Assembly (NCBI RefSeq): GCF_042646065.1
Contig: NZ_JBHRTA010000062.1
Span: 214,097-278,096 of the forward strand
Reading direction: 5' to 3'
DNA length: 64,000 nt
Source of the DNA: Parapedobacter deserti
GTDB lineage: Bacteria > Bacteroidota > Bacteroidia > Sphingobacteriales > Sphingobacteriaceae
The notes under the pieces were generated by a model. The model searched no databases. It was not told the DNA's origin and was given only the letters and a program-made list of their open reading frames with translations. Made by a program: the position numbers and the translations under genes. Every line of letters starts with the position of its first letter. Within the stretch, counting starts at the first letter, position 1. Below are positions 1-8,292 of this stretch, one piece after another.

Positions 1-1156
1 CGTGTTTAAATGCATTTTCTACAAACGGGATAAGCAACATGGGCGCAATGTAGCTGCCCTCTATCACGTCCTTGATGTCACTATCAACCGTGATGACCGA
101 TGAGCTGGCCGTACGCAGTTGTTGGAGGTCAATGTAATTGCGTAAATATTCTATTTCCCGCGCCAGCAAGATGCGGTCTTGATTGTTCTCATGCAACATA
201 AAGCGCATCATATCACCCAACTTTTGGATACCTGAAGAAGTGCGCTCGGCCTTTTCTTGCAATGCGGTACCATACAAGGTGTTGAGAATATTAAATAGGA
301 AGTGTGGATTAATCTGCGAGCGCAAAAAGTGGAGCCCTGCAGATGCCTGACCAAGTTCCGTCTGCAGGGTGAACAATTGGGCAAGGCGACCTTTTTGCCG
401 ATGATAAAGGTAATATGATAGGGGTAAGACAATTAATGTGAGGCAGAACCATTCTACAAAGTATACATTGCTATTTAAGTTCGCAATTGCGATGAAAAGG
501 CAGCCGAAAGGAATAAACACCACAAATGATAGCCCAATAGCCAGAGGTATGTAAACTAATCCTTTTCGCTCGCAGTAAGGCAACAGCCAGTAAATATTTA
601 GTGCGTAAAGCAAGTACGCGTAGGGTACAGCAGATAGCCACAGGGCTGCAAGATCTTGTTTAAGCGTCAGAAGCATCAAGAAAATTAAGGTTCCCCCACC
701 TAGGATAACCAAGCTCTCTTGGGCAATACGAGTGGCGACGGTCTTTCTTTTGTTTTGCGAATAACGTATCAATCGTTTGAAGCCTTCATAGACGAAAAGA
801 AGCAGTAATACTAGTAAAGCGCCGCCTAAAGAAAGCCCTTGAGGCAAATATTGCCAAAAGTTGTCACGCCTACCATAATGCGCCATCATCCAAGCACAGG
901 TAGACAGTCCTATCCACACTCCAAAGAACAGCAGCAAGGTGATAGCGATGCCCGCCTCAATACGTTTTCTCCTGAAAAATACGGGCGAGATCCATTGAGT
1001 AAAAACCAGATAAGCACAATAAACCACACTGGCATACCCCATCCACGAAGCGGCCATCCGAAGCCCACCATGCTGGTTTTGGTTACTAAAGAAAAGGATA
1101 AGGATGAACAGGTAAATACCAGTGGCCGAAATAATTTCAATACGGTTGAGTTTCAT
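1..1156 (-). CDS. LytS/YehU-family sensor histidine kinase (3' end missing)
   Basis: Membrane sensor kinase of the LytS type, probably partnered with a LytTR response regulator beyond the left edge. The frame is open from the ATG at 1156 to the edge, 385 codons. The N-terminal half has several hydrophobic segments. Then comes the His_kinase domain with the phospho-acceptor region LRSQINPHFLFN (around residues 277-288) and, at the edge, the N-box motif PFVENAFKH, which starts the ATP-binding domain. Roughly the last 60-100 residues should lie outside the window. It is transcribed leftward, with the DUF4407 gene upstream on the same strand. Family assignment is secure from the motifs; the signal sensed is unknown. 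Confidence 0.9.
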   Translation of the reverse strand, partial: MKLNRIEIISATGIYLFILILFFSNQNQHGGLRMAASWMGYASVVYCAYLVFTQWISPVFFRRKRIEAGIAITLLLFFGVWIGLSTCAWMMAHYGRRDNFWQYLPQGLSLGGALLVLLLLFVYEGFKRLIRYSQNKRKTVATRIAQESLVILGGGTLIFLMLLTLKQDLAALWLSAVPYAYLLYALNIYWLLPYCERKGLVYIPLAIGLSFVVFIPFGCLFIAIANLNSNVYFVEWFCLTLIVLPLSYYLYHRQKGRLAQLFTLQTELGQASAGLHFLRSQINPHFLFNILNTLYGTALQEKAERTSSGIQKLGDMMRFMLHENNQDRILLAREIEYLRNYIDLQQLRTASSSVITVDSDIKDVIEGSYIAPMLLIPFVENAFKH

Positions 1157-1248
1157 AGCTGAGCGTTTTTCAACAAAGAACGCCAATGTACGAAGGGGCG
1201 GCAACAAAATGGGATGAACATAACGGGATATGTGATGAAAGGCTAAAA

Positions 1249-2343
1249 CTATACCGGTTCATTTTCCCACAATTGCGCTTTACGTTTTGCAATGGCTTGC
1301 TGTACCCGTGTGTCATGCACGCCGTCTATGATGGCTATTTCGGCATCGCGGTCTGTGCCAGAACGATGGTTATCAATGGTTAGCTGGCTCTGTAGCGCAA
1401 TGTCGTATGCGTCCCGCGCACTCATCAGTTTCACGAATACCGGTAGGCACTCGAAGAAGATGAACAGCAGCATGATAAACGTGATGGACCAATAATTGGC
1501 GCTGTTTACGCTTCCATCGGCATGGTATTTAAGGTCACCAAGTGCGGCATTGCGGTCGGCAAATCCGGCAATGTTTACCGCACTGTCAAGCTGGACACCG
1601 GTTAGCAATTGTTCATCCAGCAGGCCTTCAAATTGTTTGCGTTGCGCAATATAGGCTTCCTGTTGCCGGACAGATGCCCTAAGTGTATCTAGATATCGCT
1701 CCTGCTTTTCAAGATCAGCTTGCCGTTGCTTGGCATAAGGGCCATAGCCTACGATACCGGAAGTCTCTACGGTTTTTTCACCGAATGTTTCCAGTTTCAA
1801 TTTGTGGCGGTCGGCTTTGATGGAAGCTTCCAAGGAGTCCCGTTCCGTTTTAAATTCGGTCAGCTTTTCGAGCTCGATTGCATATTTGCTGTCAAACGCT
1901 TTGTTAAGCGTGTCGATACTGGCACGTTGGCGGTCGAGATAAGTGACGCGCAGCTGATCACGGATTTCTTTGTCGAACACTTTCAGTTCCAGTGGTCGCG
2001 CGATGACGATGCCGATAAGCACGGCCAGCAAGATACGTGGAGTAGCTTGCAGGAACTGCCGGGAAGCGGTAGCATTCTTGTTGATACTGCATACGATATA
2101 GCGATCCATATTAAAGATTGCCAAGCCCCATAATAGCCCGAATAACAGCGCAAACAACGCCGCAAACTCGCCACCGCTGAATACGAAATACAACGCATAT
2201 CCGCCGGACAGCGCCGCAAATAACCCAGTGAAAAAAATAGTCGCACCAATGCCTACGTATTTGCTATGCTCAGCTGGGTATTTTGCCAAAGTAGCTTGGT
2301 GTACGCCGCAGCACCACCAAAAGAATCGTGTCAGTTTCTCCAT
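1249..2343 (-). CDS. DUF4407 domain membrane protein
   Basis: Protein of unknown function matching the DUF4407 family as I recall it, about 364 residues. The N-terminus MEKLTRFFWWCCG is followed by two or three membrane segments (about 30-110). A long charged helical, probably coiled-coil region follows (about 130-270, rich in Glu/Lys/Arg/Gln), then a final membrane segment near SITFIMLLFIFFECLPVF. I chose the ATG at 2343 because family members begin near this MEKL sequence. An in-frame ATG at 2406 adds 21 residues and lies only 4 nt from a TAnnTTTG element (2411-2418), so that start is a real alternative. No enzymatic motif is visible. Confidence 0.8.
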   Translation of the reverse strand: MEKLTRFFWWCCGVHQATLAKYPAEHSKYVGIGATIFFTGLFAALSGGYALYFVFSGGEFAALFALLFGLLWGLAIFNMDRYIVCSINKNATASRQFLQATPRILLAVLIGIVIARPLELKVFDKEIRDQLRVTYLDRQRASIDTLNKAFDSKYAIELEKLTEFKTERDSLEASIKADRHKLKLETFGEKTVETSGIVGYGPYAKQRQADLEKQERYLDTLRASVRQQEAYIAQRKQFEGLLDEQLLTGVQLDSAVNIAGFADRNAALGDLKYHADGSVNSANYWSITFIMLLFIFFECLPVFVKLMSARDAYDIALQSQLTIDNHRSGTDRDAEIAIIDGVHDTRVQQAIAKRKAQLWENEPV

Positions 2344-2410
2344 CACATTCGGATATCCATAGTTAGGACGGATTGAGAACCAAATTGTTACAGTCAATGC
2401 CGTCATGGCG

Positions 2411-2418
2411 CAAAAATA
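2411..2418 (-). promoter_or_regulatory. -7 element for the DUF4407 gene
   Basis: On the minus strand this reads TATTTTTG, an exact TAnnTTTG Bacteroidota -7 element. It lies 4 nt before the in-frame ATG at 2406 and 67 nt before the ATG at 2343. A TTTG at 2442-2445 could be the -33 element, but the spacing (23 bp) is wide. Confidence 0.45.
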
Positions 2419-3118
2419 GGCGCGATGGGATAAGTACCTTACAAATTGGGACGAAAGCCGCAAAATGTGGGACGAAGCACCGAGTGCCGGCAAACATCAC
2501 GCTTAACTGTGAAGGATATCCGGGAGGTGCCAGGCTAATCTTATTCAGGCCCTATGCACGCCACAAGCATTTATTATCCGAATGTCCTTAACTATCCTCA
2601 TCACACATACGAATGGCATGGTTAGTGCGCATCGGGGGTAGGTCTCATGTAGAGTCGATGGAGGTACAGCGTAGGGCCACCATAGATACAACGGCATCCG
2701 AACGGAGTTAAACGGACTTTAACGGGCTTTTGGCTTGTAAACGGCGAAAATGCGTATCATTCCAGACGGATGATAGCCTTTGCAAAAATACGAAATTTGT
2801 GCAATAACCTGAAAGCCATCGTACGCATCCAAATCACAGCGCTCTTTTCAAGAAAACGGGCGAAACACAGTGGCACACCCGCTATTATATAATTAGTGCA
2901 GACATACCGATGCAGCCTTAAACGGTTTATCATTAGGCATTGTTTAAATGAGATTGCCCTGTATTTACCTTACCAATGCGTAACAATCCTGCAATGTTTA
3001 TTATTTTCGAAGCGCATTAACAACCGAGCCGTTGAAAATGCTGGTTAAAACCTTCATTTTTGTTGCGGCATAGGTCAATACAAGCGGGCTTTCGCTCACT
3101 ACAAACGAAATAAACGAC
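2419..3118. other. Intergenic region without a supported gene
   Basis: About 700 bases between the diverging DUF4407 and PQQ-dehydrogenase genes. No reading frame here has a credible start or any family resemblance. The right half (about 2880-3100) is AT-rich and should hold the promoter for the gene at 3119, but I could not identify a convincing TAnnTTTG element in the right place. No repeat, tRNA or terminator was seen. Confidence 0.5.
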
Positions 3119-4399
3119 ATGGCAAATCAACTAAAAAAAAGCTGGTTCTTGGCTTGTGCGCTGGGACTGGCTATCGTATCCTGCAATTCGGGTGGCAATA
3201 CAATCGAAACCGATGCAGACAACGCCGGCTTGGCACTGCCAGATGGCTTCGGTGCTTTGAAGGTGGCAGACAGTATCGGTTCGGCACGGCATCTCGTGGT
3301 TAATGCAAAAGGTGACGTTTTCGTCAAACTGCAGCGGCCGGTAAACGGCGAGGGCATCATTATGCTTTCTGATACGGATGGGGATGGCAGAGCCGATGAG
3401 CAGACCGGTTTTGGAGATTACGGTGGCACAGGCATTTTTATCAAAGATGGTTACCTGTATGCGTCTTCCAACAGTGAAGTCTTTCGCTATGAACTGGATG
3501 ACAACGGTCGGGTGGTTAACCCCAATGCCCCTGACACCGTTGTCACGGGCCTGATCGACCGCCGTCAGCACAATTCAAAATCGATAACGCTGGATGATGC
3601 CGGCAATATCTACGTCAACATCGGAGCTTACTCCAACGTGTGCCAGGAGAAAGACCGGACATTTGGTTCGCCGGGCATGCAACCCTGCCCGATCCTCGAT
3701 TCCGCTGGAGGTATCTGGCAATTCCGTGCAGACGGGATGAGGCAAAGCTACGGCGATGGCGAACGCTATGCTACCGGATTGCGCAACGTCGTGGGCCTCG
3801 ACTGGAACCAAGAAGCTGGAGCGCTTTTTGTGATGCAGCATGGTCGGGACAACCTTCACGACTTCTATCCAGACCTGTATGATCCCGAAGTGGGAATCGA
3901 TTTACCATCTGAAGCAATGTACCGGTTAAACAGGGGCGCCGATGCCGGATGGCCTTATGTGTACTATGACCATCACCAAAAGAAGAACATTGTCAACCCC
4001 GAATACGGGGGTGATGGCAAACAGGAGGGCGGCGAAGATGTCCTGGATCCCGTGGTTGCCTTCCCCGGCCACATTGCCCCCAATGCCCTACTCTTCTATA
4101 CTGGGGATCAGTTTCCCGAGCGGTACAAAAACGGTGCGTTCATAGCATTTCATGGCTCTTGGAACAGGGCTCCTGAACAACAAGGGTACATGGTTGCATT
4201 TGTCCCATTTAAAGATGGACAGCCCAGCGGCGATTGGGAAGTGTTTGCCGATGGGTTTGCGGGGGCGGATACTGTCGCTGGTCCCGGTGACGCCAGGCAC
4301 CGCCCATGCGGGCTAGCCGAGGGACCGGACGGCTCTCTTTATGTCTCGGACAGCGTCAACGGCACGATATTCCGGATTGTCTATGCGGGTGGCAAATAA
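3119..4399 (+). CDS. PQQ-dependent sugar (sorbosone-type) dehydrogenase lipoprotein
   Basis: Predicted periplasmic or membrane-anchored beta-propeller oxidoreductase of the glucose/sorbosone dehydrogenase family, 426 residues. The N-terminus is a lipoprotein signal ending in the lipobox IVSC (Cys near residue 22). Family signs are the motif YATGLRNVVGLDWN in the middle and blocks such as FAFHGSWNR-like and GLAEGPDGSLYVSDS near the end. The following cytochrome c gene overlaps its 3' end by 17 bp, which suggests translational coupling and that the cytochrome takes the electrons. The substrate cannot be read from sequence, and PQQ use is inferred from the family. Confidence 0.85.
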   Translation: MANQLKKSWFLACALGLAIVSCNSGGNTIETDADNAGLALPDGFGALKVADSIGSARHLVVNAKGDVFVKLQRPVNGEGIIMLSDTDGDGRADEQTGFGDYGGTGIFIKDGYLYASSNSEVFRYELDDNGRVVNPNAPDTVVTGLIDRRQHNSKSITLDDAGNIYVNIGAYSNVCQEKDRTFGSPGMQPCPILDSAGGIWQFRADGMRQSYGDGERYATGLRNVVGLDWNQEAGALFVMQHGRDNLHDFYPDLYDPEVGIDLPSEAMYRLNRGADAGWPYVYYDHHQKKNIVNPEYGGDGKQEGGEDVLDPVVAFPGHIAPNALLFYTGDQFPERYKNGAFIAFHGSWNRAPEQQGYMVAFVPFKDGQPSGDWEVFADGFAGADTVAGPGDARHRPCGLAEGPDGSLYVSDSVNGTIFRIVYAGGK

Positions 4400-4877
4400 C
4401 CGATGCCTGTTGATGGGGCTTTGGCTGGTGTCAGCGGCCAGCTGCGGGCAGCGCCAACAGGACGATCATGAGAAATCACAAGATAAGGCAACGGCTCAAA
4501 AGCCGACCGCGACGGCAGGACAAGCGGACACCACCGCAATGACGGCTAACATGGAGCTTGGCAAGCTGGTGTATGACCAATATTGCGCCACCTGCCACCA
4601 ATCAAACGGATTAGGTGTCCCCAACTTAAACCCTCCGCTTGCCCATACGGACTATGTGACGGGCGACAAAGAACGACTAATCCGAATCGTGCTCAATGGC
4701 TCCAATGACGGATTAGAAGTGAATGGCATGGTTTACAGCAATGCCATGCCCGCCAATGCGTTTTTGAGTGACGAAGAAATCGCTGGCGTCCTGTCTTACA
4801 TCCGCAAAAGCTTCGGCAACCGCGCCGATACGATTTCGGCAGCGGAGGTCAGCCGGGTGAGGGCACTATCAGATTAA
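4383..4877 (+). CDS. Class I cytochrome c lipoprotein
   Basis: Small c-type cytochrome, about 164 residues, likely tethered to a membrane on the periplasmic side. The ATG at 4383 gives a lipoprotein signal ending at SAASC. Other starts are possible (ATG at 4413). The haem site is CATCH in the context YDQYCATCHQSNGLG, and a downstream Met in NAMPANAF is the likely sixth ligand. It overlaps the PQQ-type dehydrogenase gene by 17 bp, so the two probably act as donor and acceptor. This is inferred from gene order; physical association is not shown by sequence. Confidence 0.85.
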   Translation: MRVANNRCLLMGLWLVSAASCGQRQQDDHEKSQDKATAQKPTATAGQADTTAMTANMELGKLVYDQYCATCHQSNGLGVPNLNPPLAHTDYVTGDKERLIRIVLNGSNDGLEVNGMVYSNAMPANAFLSDEEIAGVLSYIRKSFGNRADTISAAEVSRVRALSD

Positions 4878-4996
4878 ATTCGCTGCCCTCGGCGTGGGGG
4901 AAGGTACGGATGCCACACTGGGGCTAGATTTACACCGCCAAGGGGACGGCGGACGACTAAGAGAAAATTAGCATTATGCTTACAAAATAAATAACT

Positions 4997-6001
4997 ATGC
5001 AATACAGAAAATTAGCAGGAACCGAGTTGGACTTATCGGTGATTACCTTCGGTGCATGGGCTGCCGGGGGCTGGATGTGGGGCGGCACAGAGCGGAAGGA
5101 TGCCATCGATGCCATTAGGGCATCTTACGACTTAGGCGTAAACACAATTGACACTGCACCGATTTATGGGCAGGGTACCAGTGAGGAAATCGTTGGCGAG
5201 GCTGTCGACGGTATTCCGCGCGACAAGGTATTCATCCTGACCAAATACGGCATGCGTTGGGACCTTGCTAAAGGCGACTTTGCATTCCGCAGCAATGACA
5301 ATTCAGGCAGAGCCATCGAGATCTATAAATACGCCGGCAGGGAGAGCATCGTCAAGGAATGCGAAGATAGCCTGCGTCGGTTGCGTACCGATTATATCGA
5401 CCTCTATCAGATTCACTGGCCTGACAGCACCACCCCAATTCAGGAGTCCATGGAAGCGGTGGCTCAGCTCATACAGCAAGGCAAGGTGCGGTATGCCGGT
5501 GTATGCAACTACAACGCAGCACAGCTTGCAGAAGCATCCAACTATGTGGACGTGATTTCCAACCAGGTGCCATACAGCATGGTCAAGCGGGGAATCGAGG
5601 CTGAGCTTGTGCCGTACTGCATCGAGAACGATAAGTCAATATTGGCCTATAGCCCGATGGAAAGAGGACTACTCACCGGAAAAATGAAGCCCGGACACAC
5701 GTTTGCCGCTGGTGATCACCGTGCAAACAACTATTTCTTCAGCGCCGAAAACCTGCGCCGCATCAATATATTCTTAGAGAAGATCAAGCCGATTGCGGAC
5801 AGCAAAGAAATCTCTCTCAGCCAACTAACATTACTGTGGACGCTGGCACAACCCGGCATCACCGTTGCGCTGGCAGGCGCCCGTAATGCCGAACAAGCCG
5901 TGCAGAATGCAAAGGCCATCGACGCAGCACTTTCGCCGGATGAACTGGCGTTTGTCACGGCCCAACTGGATCAGTTAGCGTTGGTGAAACCGAACGAATA
6001 A
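4997..6001 (+). CDS. Aldo/keto reductase
   Basis: NAD(P)H-dependent aldo/keto reductase, 334 residues, usual length for the family. The catalytic tetrad is visible: Asp52 and Tyr57 in the block IDTAPIYGQG, Lys83 in LTKYG, His140 in QIHWPD. The cofactor-binding end motif (GARNAEQAVQNA) is near residue 295. It resembles the YdhF/IolS-type branch, but the substrate is not evident. It has its own intergenic space on both sides and is probably monocistronic. Confidence 0.9.
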   Translation: MQYRKLAGTELDLSVITFGAWAAGGWMWGGTERKDAIDAIRASYDLGVNTIDTAPIYGQGTSEEIVGEAVDGIPRDKVFILTKYGMRWDLAKGDFAFRSNDNSGRAIEIYKYAGRESIVKECEDSLRRLRTDYIDLYQIHWPDSTTPIQESMEAVAQLIQQGKVRYAGVCNYNAAQLAEASNYVDVISNQVPYSMVKRGIEAELVPYCIENDKSILAYSPMERGLLTGKMKPGHTFAAGDHRANNYFFSAENLRRINIFLEKIKPIADSKEISLSQLTLLWTLAQPGITVALAGARNAEQAVQNAKAIDAALSPDELAFVTAQLDQLALVKPNE

Positions 6002-6016
6002 GCAGCTAACGGCAAG

Positions 6017-6047
6017 TTGTCCAAACGTAAACTTTTGGTTAACTTTG
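6017..6047 (+). promoter_or_regulatory. Promoter of the M3 peptidase gene
   Basis: TTG at 6017-6019 and TAACTTTG at 6040-6047, separated by 20 bp, fit the Bacteroidota -33/-7 pattern. The ATG at 6082 lies 34 nt downstream. Confidence 0.6.
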
Positions 6048-6081
6048 CCACTATTTACCCATTAGCATTACATAGCACACC

Positions 6082-8190
6082 ATGAATCGGAAACGTATTT
6101 TACCTGTATTGATGATTTCAATCGGATCACTTGCTTCCTGCGAGAATCATGAAGCCACGGCGGATAACCCGTTCTTTGCATCCTATGACACACCGTTTGA
6201 AGTACCGCCATTTGACCGTATAAAGGATGAGCATTTCAAACCGGCGTACGAAGAGGCGCTTAAACGCCATTCGGCTGAAGTGGATTCCATCGCGGCCATA
6301 GCCGAAGCTCCGACATTTGAAAACACGATCGTGGCGCTGGAGAACGCCGGAGAACTGCTCACGCGTGTATCTTATGTTTTTTCCAACCTCAACTCTTCAA
6401 CTACCAATCCAACGCTGCAGGCGCTAGATAAGGAATTAGCGCCCAGACTGGCCGCACACCGGGACAACATCACCCTCAATGCCCAGCTTTTTGAACGCGT
6501 TAAAGCTGTTTGGGACCAACATGAAAGCCTCGGGCTGGATGGTGAACAGACCATGCTTCTGGAGCGTACCTATAAGAATTTTGTGCGCAACGGCGCCAAC
6601 CTGTCCGACGAGGACAAGGCAACGCTACGCGACATCAATGCCCAACTGGCTGAATTGACGACGCAGTTTGGACAGAATATACTGGCAGCCGTCAATGCCT
6701 ATGAGCTGGTCATTGACAAGGAAGAGGACCTTTCCGGTCTTCCTGAAAACGTCAAAGCCGCCGCCGCAGAAACCGCTAAGGCAAAAGGACACAATGGCAA
6801 ATGGGTGTTTACACTATCGAATGCCAGCGTGATGCCATTTTTACAATATGCAGATAACCGCGATCTCCGCCGGGAAATATGGGAAGCCTACAAGAACCGG
6901 GCTGGTAGCGGCGAATATAACAACAGTGAGATCTTGATAAAGATCGCGAACCTTCGCTTGCAGAAAGCCAACCTGCTGGGGTACCCTACGCATGCCCACT
7001 ATGTGCTAGAAGAGGCCATGGCCGAAAACCCAGCCAATGTGAAAAAGCTCCTAGACGACCTGTGGGCTCCCGCAATTAAAAAAGCAAAGGAAGAGGCTTA
7101 CGATGTCCAAAAGGCCATCGAAGCTTCGGGCGAATCTTTCAAAGCAGCACCGTATGACTGGCGGTACTACGCGGAAAAGATACGGCAGGAACGTTTTTCC
7201 CTCAGCGAGGAGGAATTGCAGCCCTACTTCAGCTTGGACGCTGTCCGCCAAGGAGCGTTTGACGTGGCCAACAAACTATTTGGCATATCGTTCAGAAAAC
7301 TGGACGATATGCCGATTTACCACCCCGAGGTTGAAGCATACGAAGCATTAGAAGCCGATGGCAGCCATATCGGTGTGTTCTATGTAGACTACTTTCCGCG
7401 TGAATCCAAACGCTCAGGCGCGTGGATGAGCTCCTTTCGTATGCAGTATAATGAAAATGGACAACGGGTGGCTCCTATAATCGTGAATGTCTGTAATTTC
7501 ACCCGGCCGGTGGGCGAGCAGCCCTCCCTGCTTACCTTCGATGAGGCCAACACGCTATTCCATGAGTTCGGCCATGCGCTGCATGGCCTGTTGTCCAACG
7601 TGAACTACCGCAGCCTTGCAGGCACCTCGGTATCGCGTGATTTTGTGGAGCTTCCCTCCCAAGTGATGGAGAACTGGGCCGAAGACCCAGCCGTACTAAA
7701 GGAATATGCTAAGCATTACGAAACCGGCGAACCCATCTCAGATGAACTGATTGCCAAACTTGAAAATGCAGGTACGTTCGGACAGGGATTTGCCACTGTG
7801 GAGTATTTAGCATCATCTATTCTGGATTATGACTACCACACCATCACCGACTCAATTACGGTATCCGCCCAGGAGTTCGAGAAAACTTCCATGGCGAAAG
7901 CTGGCCTAATTGAAGAAATTATTCCCCGACATAGCAGCACCTACTTCCAACACATCTTTAGCGGTGGATATTCCGCAGGATATTATAGTTATATCTGGGC
8001 TGAAGTGCTGGACGCCGACGCATTTGCCGCGTTCAAGGAAAAGGGGCTTTATGACCAGGCTACCGCTGCATCTTTCCGTGAGAATGTTCTGGAGAAAGGC
8101 GGCACCGAAAAGCCGGCTGAACTCTACCGCAGGTTCCGAGGCCAAGATCCTGACCCCATCCATTTGATGCGGAAAAGAGGATTGGACTAG
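6082..8190 (+). CDS. dcp: M3 family metallopeptidase, peptidyl-dipeptidase Dcp-like lipoprotein
   Basis: Zinc peptidase that cleaves short peptides (Dcp/oligopeptidase A family), 702 residues, full length for the family. The N-terminal signal ends in the lipobox LASC, so it is probably exported and lipid-anchored. The zinc site is HEFGH at residues 494-498, and the third ligand is likely Glu523 in FVELPSQ, 29 residues after the first His as in thimet oligopeptidase. The end FRGQDPDPIHLMRKRGL is typical of the family. Whether it acts as a dipeptidyl carboxypeptidase or an endo-oligopeptidase cannot be told from sequence. Confidence 0.92.
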   Translation: MNRKRILPVLMISIGSLASCENHEATADNPFFASYDTPFEVPPFDRIKDEHFKPAYEEALKRHSAEVDSIAAIAEAPTFENTIVALENAGELLTRVSYVFSNLNSSTTNPTLQALDKELAPRLAAHRDNITLNAQLFERVKAVWDQHESLGLDGEQTMLLERTYKNFVRNGANLSDEDKATLRDINAQLAELTTQFGQNILAAVNAYELVIDKEEDLSGLPENVKAAAAETAKAKGHNGKWVFTLSNASVMPFLQYADNRDLRREIWEAYKNRAGSGEYNNSEILIKIANLRLQKANLLGYPTHAHYVLEEAMAENPANVKKLLDDLWAPAIKKAKEEAYDVQKAIEASGESFKAAPYDWRYYAEKIRQERFSLSEEELQPYFSLDAVRQGAFDVANKLFGISFRKLDDMPIYHPEVEAYEALEADGSHIGVFYVDYFPRESKRSGAWMSSFRMQYNENGQRVAPIIVNVCNFTRPVGEQPSLLTFDEANTLFHEFGHALHGLLSNVNYRSLAGTSVSRDFVELPSQVMENWAEDPAVLKEYAKHYETGEPISDELIAKLENAGTFGQGFATVEYLASSILDYDYHTITDSITVSAQEFEKTSMAKAGLIEEIIPRHSSTYFQHIFSGGYSAGYYSYIWAEVLDADAFAAFKEKGLYDQATAASFRENVLEKGGTEKPAELYRRFRGQDPDPIHLMRKRGLD

Positions 8191-8260
8191 ACGAGCCTTA
8201 TTCCCAGCGGAGTCTGAGAGCTCGCATATATGAGGCAACGGATTCATTTGCCTACAAATG

Positions 8261-8292
8261 AAAAAAACCACGGTGCATACCGTGGTTTTTTT
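8261..8292. terminator. Bidirectional intrinsic terminator
   Basis: Perfect 8-bp stem ACCACGGT/ACCGTGGT (8267-8274 and 8279-8286) with a GCAT loop, flanked by seven A on the left and seven T on the right. It sits between the converging M3 peptidase and ABC transporter genes and should terminate both. It overlaps the ABC stop codon region. Confidence 0.9.

Noticed and set aside
839..1162. Plus-strand open frame of about 107 codons
   Set aside because: It is the antisense of the LytS-type sensor kinase, which has clear motifs in the other strand; no family resemblance.
2373..2591. Plus-strand frame of 72 codons in the gap before the PQQ-type dehydrogenase
   Set aside because: Non-ATG start, odd composition, no promoter in place and no recognisable family.
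4935..4952. CCGCC/GGCGG hairpin after the cytochrome c gene
   Set aside because: Perfect short stem but without a T-run; not enough to call a terminator.
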